Positions 1 through 5,282 of a DNA stretch of 5,587 nucleotides are shown here, one piece after another. Below the pieces are notes generated by a model. That model ran no database searches. It saw only the letters and a list, made by a program, of their open reading frames with translations, and had not been told where the DNA came from. Every line of letters starts with the position of its first letter. The stretch's first letter is position 1. A program made the translations under genes and the position numbers. The DNA comes from Deltaproteobacteria bacterium (lineage in GTDB: Bacteria; Desulfobacterota; Syntrophia; Syntrophales; UBA2210): NCBI GenBank assembly GCA_019314085.1, contig JAFCZZ010000120.1, positions 1 through 5,587 on the forward strand, read 5' to 3'.

Positions 1-1
1 G

Positions 2-775
2 CTCATCATGATGTCTAAGAAGACGGGGATCCCTATATTCCTGATAGGTCATGTGACAAAGGAGGGGGCGATAGCGGGACCAAAAATATTAGAGCATATG
101 GTGGATACGGTCCTGTACTTTGAGGGAGACTCGGGACATGCATTCCGAATTATACGCAATGTGAAAAACAGATATGGCCCCACCAATGAAATCGGCGTCT
201 TTGAAATGGGAGAGCATGGTCTTGCCGAGATATCGAACCCATCGGCCCTGTTCCTGTCGGAACGGCCGAAAGGCGCGGCCGGGTCGGTGGTTGTGCCCAG
301 CATGGAAGGGACACGACCTATGCTGGTTGAGATCCAGGCCCTGGTCAGCGAGAACAACTTCGGCATCCCCAGAAGGACGACCATCGGGGTGGACCACAAC
401 CGGGTGTCGCTCCTTGCGGCCGTTATGGAGAAGGTATGCGGGCTTCACCTGGGGAATCACGATATCTTTATCAATGTCGCCGGCGGTGTAAAGCTGGACG
501 AGCCGGCGGTGGATCTCGGGATCATCTCATCCCTGATGTCCAGTTTTCTGAACAGGCCAATCGACGCGGGCACCGTTGTCTGCGGTGAGGTAGGTCTGAC
601 GGGAGAGGTGCGCAACGTCGGCCGAACAGATGAAAGGATCAAAGAGGCGTCGAGAATGGGATTTAACCGCTGCATCCTGCCCGGGGCCTCCTCCAGCAAA
701 ACGGTGGCGGACACACAGATGACCCGGGTTACCATCGGCACTATAAAGGAGCTGTCGGAGCATCTCTTTGTGTAA
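2..775 (+). CDS. radA: DNA repair protein RadA/Sms, C-terminal part (5' end outside window)
   Basis: RadA is a RecA-like hexameric helicase that drives branch migration and helps process recombination intermediates in the cytoplasm. About 257 residues are visible of a protein that is usually near 450; the reading frame is open to the left edge, so the ATG codons at 8 and 11 are internal. Visible residues 16-43 (GHVTKEG, then the AGPKxLEHMVDTVLYFEGD region) are the end of the ATPase core. The RadA signature normally written KNRFG appears here as KNRYG at visible residues 55-59. The remainder is the Lon-protease-like domain, with the blocks VAGGVKLDEPAVDLG, GEVGLTGEVR and RIKEASRMGF that are typical of RadA. 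The N-terminal zinc finger and Walker A motif lie outside the window. The stop is TAA at 773-775. The next gene is a separately promoted tRNA, so radA probably ends its transcription unit here. Identification is firm. Confidence 0.96.
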   Translation, partial: LIMMSKKTGIPIFLIGHVTKEGAIAGPKILEHMVDTVLYFEGDSGHAFRIIRNVKNRYGPTNEIGVFEMGEHGLAEISNPSALFLSERPKGAAGSVVVPSMEGTRPMLVEIQALVSENNFGIPRRTTIGVDHNRVSLLAAVMEKVCGLHLGNHDIFINVAGGVKLDEPAVDLGIISSLMSSFLNRPIDAGTVVCGEVGLTGEVRNVGRTDERIKEASRMGFNRCILPGASSSKTVADTQMTRVTIGTIKELSEHLFV

Positions 776-854
776 AAAGCCTCCGACATAACACCCTTGC
801 AATGTTTAGGGCCCTTATACCAATAACAAATCACGGCCCTGCCCATAAAATTTC

Positions 855-881
855 TTGACAACCATTTTAATACAGTATAAG
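855..881 (+). promoter_or_regulatory. Candidate sigma-70-type promoter of the tRNA gene
   Basis: A perfect -35 box TTGACA lies at 855-860 and a -10-like TATAAG at 876-881, with a 15-base spacer. If the -10 is read as TAAGAA at 878-883, the spacer is 17. Either reading places the start of transcription near 888-890, about 25 bases before the mature tRNA. The perfect -35 box and the position directly upstream of a stable-RNA gene support the call; the spacer ambiguity lowers confidence. Confidence 0.55.
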
Positions 882-913
882 AAACGAAATTTTGGTCAGC
901 TCAAAGTGTCTTT

Positions 914-989
914 GGGCCCATAGCTCAGCTGGAAGAGCCACCGGCTCATAACCGGTAGGTCCCTGGTTCGAACCCAGGTGGGCCCACCA
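914..989 (+). tRNA. tRNA with anticodon CAT (elongator Met or, perhaps more likely, Ile2)
   Basis: A complete 76-base cloverleaf is visible. The acceptor stem pairs GGGCCCA at 914-920 with TGGGCCC at 979-985, followed by discriminator A986 and an encoded CCA at 987-989. The D stem is GCTC 923-926 with GAGC 935-938. The anticodon stem is ACCGG 940-944 with CCGGT 952-956 around the loop CTCATAA, giving anticodon CAT at 947-949. The T stem is CCTGG 962-966 with CCAGG 974-978 around TTCGAAC. It is not the initiator, because the 1-72 pair is G-C and the anticodon stem lacks the GGG/CCC triplet. A CAT anticodon leaves two options: elongator Met, or Ile2, whose C34 is changed to lysidine by TilS to read AUA. 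The C4-G69 and C5-G68 pairs and the CTCATAA loop resemble known TilS substrates, so Ile2 is plausible, but sequence alone does not settle it. Confidence 0.97.
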
Positions 990-1064
990 TTTAAAGTAAG
1001 GATATGTGGATTTTAAAAAAATACAGATGTCAACGGAAGCAATTACATGCGATTTTTTACTGAG

Positions 1065-1096
1065 AAGTGCACCGAGATTTTGGTGCACTTTTTTTT
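1065..1096 (+). terminator. Strong intrinsic terminator downstream of the tRNA
   Basis: A perfect 9-bp stem is formed by AAGTGCACC (1065-1073) and GGTGCACTT (1082-1090) around an 8-base loop. It is followed at once by six more T residues (1091-1096), giving an eight-T run in all. It lies 76 bases after the tRNA, so it should end the tRNA transcript and leave a 3' trailer for processing. It is also only 27 bases upstream of the TTG start of the next gene, so it could act as an attenuator for that gene if transcription comes from the tRNA promoter. Confidence 0.85.
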
Positions 1097-1110
1097 GTAC
1101 ATCGGTCGGA

Positions 1111-1120
1111 AAGGGGGAGA
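1111..1120 (+). promoter_or_regulatory. Ribosome binding site that fixes the TTG start of the zinc-ribbon gene
   Basis: The purine-rich AAGGGGGAGA contains GGAG at 1116-1119, four bases before TTG at 1124 and one base before TTG at 1121. The spacing favours TTG 1124. An in-frame GTG at 1067 lies inside the terminator stem and has no ribosome binding site, so it is very unlikely as a start. Confidence 0.6.
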
Positions 1121-1123
1121 TTG

Positions 1124-1843
1124 TTGAAAGAGCAGATACTTTTATTGATTGAACTTCAGAATATAACGTTTGAAATGGATAAGCTAACGGCAGGACGGGT
1201 GGATTTGCCGCAGGGAATGAACAGGATTAGCGAGGAATTGGAGGATATTGAAAGGGAGCTGAAGGAGGACGAACAGCGGGTGGAGACGCTGAAGGCCGAC
1301 CACAAGGCAAAGGAAACCGCCCTGAAAAATAATATCGAACAGATGAAAAAGGCAAAGAGCCGTCTGCTTGAGGTCAAGACCAATAAAGAATATGAAGCGA
1401 TATTGAAAGAGATAGACACCCTGCATGAGAAAAACAGCGTCATTGAGGACGAAATAATCCATGTGCTTGAGGAGACCGACAGGGTCGGCGCAATATTGAA
1501 GGCAAAGGAAAGCGAAACAGCCGGGCGCCATTCCAAAGGTGAAAGCGAGATGCGGAAGATGGAAAAGGAACTGAATTCCATCGACTCTGAACTGGAGAAG
1601 ATACTGAAACGAAGAGACGCGGTAAGAAACACAACAAAAGCGAGCGTTCTCAAAAAATTTGATATTATAAAAGACCGAAAGAGCGGACACACCGTTGTGC
1701 CCGTGTGGAAGGCGGTCTGTTCCGGATGTCACATGAACATTCCTCCACAAATGTATAACGAATTGCAAAGAAATGATAGACTGATGCTGTGTCCCCATTG
1801 TGAGAGGATCATTTACTGGGAAGACAGGAACACCGATGCCTGA
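1124..1843 (+). CDS. Coiled-coil protein with C4-type zinc ribbon (PF02591 / DUF164 family)
   Basis: The product has 239 residues from TTG 1124, close to the usual family length. Residues from about 8 to 175 are rich in Glu, Lys, Arg and Leu with heptad-like spacing and should form a long antiparallel coiled coil. The C-terminus is a zinc ribbon: CSGC with C199 and C202, the family motif NIPPQ at 205-209, then CPHC with C223 and C226, and IIYW at the end. Characterised relatives include Helicobacter pylori HP0958 (FlgZ), which binds RpoN and flaA mRNA, and Chlamydia CT398 (CdsZ). In most bacteria the role is unknown, and the window shows no flagellar or secretion genes, so I assign no specific function. 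The first in-frame ATG is at codon 18 and would remove the family's N-terminal start, which supports the TTG. The stop codon overlaps the rnhA start by eight bases, so the two genes are translationally coupled. No separate promoter fits between the upstream terminator and this start. Confidence 0.9.
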   Translation: MKEQILLLIELQNITFEMDKLTAGRVDLPQGMNRISEELEDIERELKEDEQRVETLKADHKAKETALKNNIEQMKKAKSRLLEVKTNKEYEAILKEIDTLHEKNSVIEDEIIHVLEETDRVGAILKAKESETAGRHSKGESEMRKMEKELNSIDSELEKILKRRDAVRNTTKASVLKKFDIIKDRKSGHTVVPVWKAVCSGCHMNIPPQMYNELQRNDRLMLCPHCERIIYWEDRNTDA

Positions 1844-2258
1844 GGAAAAAGCGATTCGGCTGTATACCGACGGGGCGTGTCGTGGTAATCCGGGGAATGG
1901 CGGGGCCGGAGCCGTCCTGTTCGATGAACAGGGGGGCGTGGTGGCAACGGCAAAAAAATTCCTGGGTACCTGCACAAATAATGAGGCCGAATACGCCGCC
2001 CTTATACTGGGGCTGCAAGAGGCCTGTTCGAGTGGACACAAAACTATCCAGGTCTTCCTTGATTCGGAGCTCCTCGTGCGGCAGATCAATGGTGTCTACC
2101 GTGTAAAGAACACCCGGCTGAAGGAACTGATGAAAGAGGTACAACGGCACCTTTCGATGTTCGATGGATACACCGTTAAACATGTACCCCGGAGTGAGAA
2201 TGCCGTGGCCGACCGGCTCGCAAATGAGGCCATTGATGATGAGTTGGACATGGGTTAA
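1836..2258 (+). CDS. rnhA: Ribonuclease HI family protein
   Basis: RNase HI cleaves the RNA strand of RNA:DNA hybrids using two metal ions; it removes R-loops and primer remnants. The product has 140 residues from ATG 1836, which is preceded by AGGA at 1826-1829 with a six-base spacing. The longer reading from GTG 1800 has no conserved extension and lies within the zinc-ribbon codons of the preceding gene. All four catalytic acids are present: D12 in YTDGACRGNPG, E52 in TNNEAEY, D76 in FLDSELLVRQ and D126 in NAVADRLAN. The short length and the HVPRSENAVAD C-terminal block match the compact class without the basic protrusion of Escherichia coli RNase HI (the Rv2228c-like or archaeal-like type). 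The start overlaps the upstream zinc-ribbon gene by eight bases, which indicates an operon. The last codons contain the -35 box of rnpB. Identification is firm; the precise substrate preference is not known from sequence. Confidence 0.95.
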   Translation: MPEEKAIRLYTDGACRGNPGNGGAGAVLFDEQGGVVATAKKFLGTCTNNEAEYAALILGLQEACSSGHKTIQVFLDSELLVRQINGVYRVKNTRLKELMKEVQRHLSMFDGYTVKHVPRSENAVADRLANEAIDDELDMG

Positions 2259-2272
2259 AAGTATGGTATATA
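2245..2272 (+). promoter_or_regulatory. Candidate rnpB promoter overlapping the end of rnhA
   Basis: TGGACA at 2245-2250 (five of six matches to TTGACA) and TATATA at 2267-2272 are separated by 16 bases. The predicted start of transcription, about seven bases after the -10, coincides with the first base of the RNase P RNA P1 helix near 2279. The -35 box lies inside the last codons of rnhA, whose stop is at 2256-2258. Confidence 0.6.
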
Positions 2273-2278
2273 TGGTTT

Positions 2279-2655
2279 GTCAGAGCAGATCGGATGATCG
2301 CGGGTCCGCACCAGCGGGCTGGAGGAAAGTCCGAGCTCCACAGGGCAGGATGGTCGCTAACGGCGACTGGGGGCGACCCTAAGGAAAGTGCCACAGAAAA
2401 TATACCGCCCCGATCTTTTTCGGGGTAAGGGTGAAAAGGCGAGGTAAGAGCTCACCAGTTTCCCGGGTGACCGGGAAAGCTTGGTAAACCCCATCCGGAG
2501 CAAGACCAAATAGGGAAACGTTGAGGACGGCCCGTCCGAAGTTTCCGGGTAGGTTGCTTGAGGCAGCAGGCAACTGCTGTCCCAGATGAATGATCATCGC
2601 TCTTCCGGGGTAACCGGGAAGAGAGACAGAACTCGGCTTACAGATCTACTCTGAC
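2279..2655 (+). ncRNA. rnpB: RNase P RNA component, bacterial type A
   Basis: This is the catalytic RNA of ribonuclease P, which removes 5' leaders from precursor tRNAs. The P1 helix sets the ends: GTCAGAG, a C-A mismatch and AGATC (2279-2291) pair with GATCT and CTCTGAC (2643-2655). P2 is GATGATC (2293-2299) with GATCATC (2592-2598). The conserved GAGGAAAGTCCGAG block at 2322-2335 forms P4 with CTCGGCTT at 2632-2639, leaving the bulged U (T2330) that is expected at the catalytic metal site. Further conserved blocks are GGGTGAAAAGGCGAGGTAAG at about 2429-2448, GCAAGACCAAATAGG at 2500-2514, and GGGTAGGTTGCTTGAGG at 2547-2563, whose GGT in L15 should bind the tRNA CCA end. The length of about 377 bases and the layout fit type A. 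The mature 3' end may run a few bases further, before the terminator. Confidence 0.97.
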
Positions 2656-2662
2656 GCACATT

Positions 2663-2707
2663 AAAAAAGGATATGCGGCCACACGGTCACATATCCTTTT
2701 TCTTTTT
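2663..2707. terminator. Bidirectional terminator between convergent rnpB and ppsA
   Basis: The core stem GGATATG (2669-2675) pairs with CATATCC (2690-2696). It is flanked by six A residues (2663-2668) on the left and a T-rich run (2697-2707, one C) on the right. An inner helix GGCC/GGTC (2677-2680 with 2685-2688, one G-U pair) closes on an ACAC loop after one mismatch. Read on the plus strand it ends rnpB; read on the minus strand the A run becomes a U-tract and can end ppsA, whose stop is only about 20 bases away. Confidence 0.88.
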
Positions 2708-2726
2708 CTATGGTTTCGCGGCGCGG

Positions 2727-5132
2727 TTATTTCCCCAGCGCCTTTTCTGTTTTCAGGACGTTCAGTGTTGTTTCGATAACGGTATCGGAAATGAGAGAAA
2801 TGCTGTTGATACCGCACTCGACGAGAAACTCCGCAAACTCGGGGTAATCACTCGGGGCCTGTCCACAGATGCCGATCTTCTTTCCCATCTTGTTTGCCTT
2901 GCCGATTGCTTCCCGGATGAGAGTAGTGACCGCCTGATTTCGCTCATCGAAGATATGGGCTATCAGGGAGGAATCCCTGTCGAGCCCCAGAGTGAGCTGG
3001 GTCAGGTCGTTTGAACCGATGGAAAATCCGTCGAAGATCTTGCCGAATTCCTCTATCAGGATGACGTTACTGGGAATCTCGACCATCATGTACAGTTCAA
3101 GACCTTCTTCCCCTTGGACAAGGCCGTTTTGCTTCATAACATCAACAACCTTTTTGGCCTCATCTACGGTTCGGCAGAAGGGGATCATCAGCTTCACGTT
3201 GGAGAGCCCCATCTCGTTGCGTACTTTGAGCATCGCCTCGCACTCGAGGTTAAACCCGGCCCTGTAACGGTCGTCATAATAGCGCGACGCACCCCGGAAT
3301 CCTATCATGGGATTTTCCTCTTCGACTTCGAAGAGCGGGCCACCGATCAGGTTGGCGTATTCATTGCTCTTAAAATCGCTCATCCTGACGATGACGTCAT
3401 TGGGATAGAAGGCGGCGCCTATCTTCGCCACTCCCTGCGCCAACTTGTCCACGAAGAAATCGGTCTTGTTTTCGTACCCCAGAGTGAGGGCCTCTATGGC
3501 CTTTTTGGTCTTTTTGTCCTTAAGCGTTTCAAACTGTATCAGGGCCATCGGGTGTATCTGTATAAAATTACTTATGATAAATTCCAGCCGCGCCAGCCCC
3601 ACACCGTCATTGGGGATGGATGCCACGTCAAAGGCGATCTCGGGATTGCCGACATTCATCATGATATTGGTTTTGGGGCGCTCCAGGCTTTCCAGGTTGA
3701 CCTTCTTGACATCGTACTTCAAAATACCTTCATAGACATTGCCGACTTGCCCTTCGGCACATGATGCCGTTACCTCGCTGACTCCCTTCAGCTTCTCGGT
3801 CCCGTCCCCCGTGCCCACGATACAGGGAACACCCAGTTCTCTACTGATAATGGCGGCGTGGCAGGTCCTTCCGCCCTTGTTCGTTATGATAGCGGTGGCG
3901 ATCTTCATGATGGGTTCCCAGTCGGGGTCGGTCATATCGGTAATGAGGACCTCTCCCTTCTTGAAATCTCTTATGTCCCTGGCATTTTCTATGATATGCG
4001 CCGGCCCGGCACCGATCTTCGATCCGACCGCCGTTCCTGTAACGAGGACCTTTCCCGTCTCAGCAAGCTTATAACTCTCCAGGACATTGACATCCCTCTG
4101 GGACTGAACGGTTTCGGGCCTGGCCTGGAGTATGAAGAGCTCTCCGGTATTTCCGTCCTTGCCCCACTCGATATCCATGGGTTTGAAGTATCCGGCCTTT
4201 TTAGAGTAGTGATCTTCTATGATGGCGGTCCACCGTGCAAGCGTCAGGATCTCTTCTTCTTCGATACAGAATCGTTTCCTATCATCTTCTTCGACCGGGA
4301 CGATCTCGACGGGCTCCTCCTTCCCCGATGCATAGATCATCTTAACCTCTTTTGTCCCCAGCTTCTTCTGGAGGATCGGCTTGAATCCTGTTTTAAGGGT
4401 CGGTTTGAAGACATAAAATTCATCGGGGTTGACCGTCCCCTGGACGACCATCTCACCCAGACCGTACGCACCGGTGAGCAGAACGGCCTCTCTGAACCCC
4501 GATTCCGTGTCGATGGAAAAGATAACGCCGGAGGCCGCGAGATCGGACCGCACCATCTTCTGGACGCCAATGGAAAGAGCGACCGACATATGATCAAAAT
4601 CCTTGTCTTCCCGATATGAAATGGCTCGGTTGGTAAAGAGAGAGGCGAAGCACCGCTTGCACGCATCGACCAGGGCATCTGTACCCCTGATGTTCAGGTA
4701 TGTCTCCTGCTGTCCGGCGAAGCTCGCGTCGGGCAGGTCTTCCGCCGTCGCGGAAGATCGCACGGCCACGTCGGTATTCTCTCCATACTCCTCGCAGAGT
4801 TTTGTGTAGGCATCGAGAATTGCCTGGTTGAGATCATCGGGAAGAGGGGCATTGTAGATAAGAGATCGTATTTTCTCCCCCTTTTCACTCAGGTTGTGCA
4901 TATCGTGCGTATCCAGATCGGAAAGTATATGCTCAATCTCGTCGTATATCCCGGCAGATTCCAGCAGATATCGGTACGCATCGGCGGTCACGGCAAAGCC
5001 ATCCGGAATATTGACCCCTTTGCCCGTAAGTTCTTGTATCATTTCACCCAGAGACGCGTTTTTGCCCCCAACCTGCGGGATATCATCCAACTCTATTTCA
5101 TTAAACCAGAGCACAAGCTTCTTGGTTTCCAT
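2727..5132 (-). CDS. ppsA: Phosphoenolpyruvate synthase (pyruvate, water dikinase)
   Basis: The enzyme converts pyruvate, ATP and water to PEP, AMP and phosphate, the entry to gluconeogenesis in the cytoplasm. The product has 801 residues, against about 792 in Escherichia coli. The N-terminal ATP-binding domain spans roughly 5-345, with VGGKNASLGEM (21-31), AVRSSATAEDLPDASFAG (123-140) and LQARPETVQSQ (335-345). The swivelling phosphohistidine domain spans about 365-470: MTDPDWEPIM (400-409), then GGRTCHAAIISRELGVPC with H425 as the phosphorylated histidine. The C-terminal PEP/pyruvate barrel spans about 485-795, with VRMSDFKSNEYANLIGG (582-598), NPMIGFRGASRYY (607-619), VEIPSN (684-689), GSNDLTQLTLGLDRD (706-720) and GICGQAPSD (754-762) carrying catalytic C756. 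The MTDPDWEP block and the water-dikinase layout favour PEP synthase over pyruvate, phosphate dikinase; the domain order excludes rifampicin phosphotransferase. ATG 5132 is chosen over an upstream in-frame start because it has an excellent ribosome binding site; the extra 39 codons look like leader sequence. No frameshift or missing residue is seen. Confidence 0.96.
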   Translation of the reverse strand: METKKLVLWFNEIELDDIPQVGGKNASLGEMIQELTGKGVNIPDGFAVTADAYRYLLESAGIYDEIEHILSDLDTHDMHNLSEKGEKIRSLIYNAPLPDDLNQAILDAYTKLCEEYGENTDVAVRSSATAEDLPDASFAGQQETYLNIRGTDALVDACKRCFASLFTNRAISYREDKDFDHMSVALSIGVQKMVRSDLAASGVIFSIDTESGFREAVLLTGAYGLGEMVVQGTVNPDEFYVFKPTLKTGFKPILQKKLGTKEVKMIYASGKEEPVEIVPVEEDDRKRFCIEEEEILTLARWTAIIEDHYSKKAGYFKPMDIEWGKDGNTGELFILQARPETVQSQRDVNVLESYKLAETGKVLVTGTAVGSKIGAGPAHIIENARDIRDFKKGEVLITDMTDPDWEPIMKIATAIITNKGGRTCHAAIISRELGVPCIVGTGDGTEKLKGVSEVTASCAEGQVGNVYEGILKYDVKKVNLESLERPKTNIMMNVGNPEIAFDVASIPNDGVGLARLEFIISNFIQIHPMALIQFETLKDKKTKKAIEALTLGYENKTDFFVDKLAQGVAKIGAAFYPNDVIVRMSDFKSNEYANLIGGPLFEVEEENPMIGFRGASRYYDDRYRAGFNLECEAMLKVRNEMGLSNVKLMIPFCRTVDEAKKVVDVMKQNGLVQGEEGLELYMMVEIPSNVILIEEFGKIFDGFSIGSNDLTQLTLGLDRDSSLIAHIFDERNQAVTTLIREAIGKANKMGKKIGICGQAPSDYPEFAEFLVECGINSISLISDTVIETTLNVLKTEKALGK

Positions 5133-5138
5133 GGCACT

Positions 5139-5144
5139 CCTCCT
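5139..5144 (-). promoter_or_regulatory. Shine-Dalgarno sequence of ppsA
   Basis: On the minus strand this reads AGGAGG, six bases before ATG 5132. A near-perfect match at ideal spacing fixes the start of ppsA and suggests efficient translation. Confidence 0.85.
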
Positions 5145-5175
5145 CACAAAGAACATTAGATTTTCATAACCAGTT

Positions 5176-5204
5176 TTTCTAACAATTCCCTCTTTTGAAG
5201 TCAA
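5176..5204 (-). promoter_or_regulatory. Candidate ppsA promoter
   Basis: On the minus strand TTGACT (5204-5199) is followed after 17 bases by TAGAAA (5181-5176). These are five-of-six and four-of-six matches to the sigma-70 boxes at optimal spacing. Transcription would start near 5169 and give a leader of about 37 bases. The weak -10 box suggests a promoter that may need an activator. Confidence 0.45.
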
Positions 5205-5211
5205 TCCCAAA

Positions 5212-5242
5212 GTGCGCCACGGAAGAACAAACTTCCGAGCAC
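5212..5242. repeat. Imperfect inverted repeat upstream of ppsA
   Basis: CGGAAG (5220-5225) and CTTCCG (5232-5237) form a perfect 6-bp repeat around AACAAA, and outer arms GTGC (5212-5215) and GCAC (5239-5242) extend it across an asymmetric internal loop. It sits just upstream of the candidate ppsA -35 box and 41 bases after the stop of the nucleotidyltransferase gene. It could be a regulator binding site for ppsA or a weak terminator of the upstream gene; only three U residues follow it on the minus strand, so a classic intrinsic terminator is unlikely. Confidence 0.4.
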
Positions 5243-5282
5243 AATGCAACTAATTAGGAAAAGTGGGTCGCAATCTCTGCCC

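Noticed and set aside
808..840. AGGGCC (808-813) and GGCCCT (835-840) as a radA terminator
   Set aside because: The six-base arms are perfect but the loop is 21 bases and no T-run follows, so it does not qualify as an intrinsic terminator.
914..989. tRNA 3' end as an integration (att) site
   Set aside because: No second copy of the tRNA 3' sequence, no integrase and no foreign-looking genes are present in the window.
867..1088. Minus-strand 73-residue frame containing the phrase WAHLGSNQGPTGYEPVALPAEL
   Set aside because: This is the translation of the reverse complement of the tRNA gene, a well-known spurious protein in databases.
1156..2089. Long minus-strand frames across the zinc-ribbon and rnhA genes (1156-1692, 1184-2089)
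   Set aside because: They are rich in Phe, Ser and Leu because they mirror the Glu/Lys-rich coiled coil; they are not genes.
3114..4619. Long open frames on the plus strand opposite ppsA (3114-3764 and 3858-4619)
   Set aside because: They lie fully antisense to a well-conserved PEP synthase, have no recognisable domains, and their amino-acid content reflects the codon pattern of ppsA.
5196..5220. Possible sigma-54 promoter in front of ppsA (a TGGC near 5219-5216 on the minus strand)
   Set aside because: There is no GC element at the required distance for the -12 box; the sigma-70-like pair nearby fits better.
5133..5249. Extended N-terminus of ppsA from an upstream in-frame start at 5249
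   Set aside because: The extra 39 residues are outside the family's usual length, and they would run through the promoter and the strong Shine-Dalgarno that serves ATG 5132.
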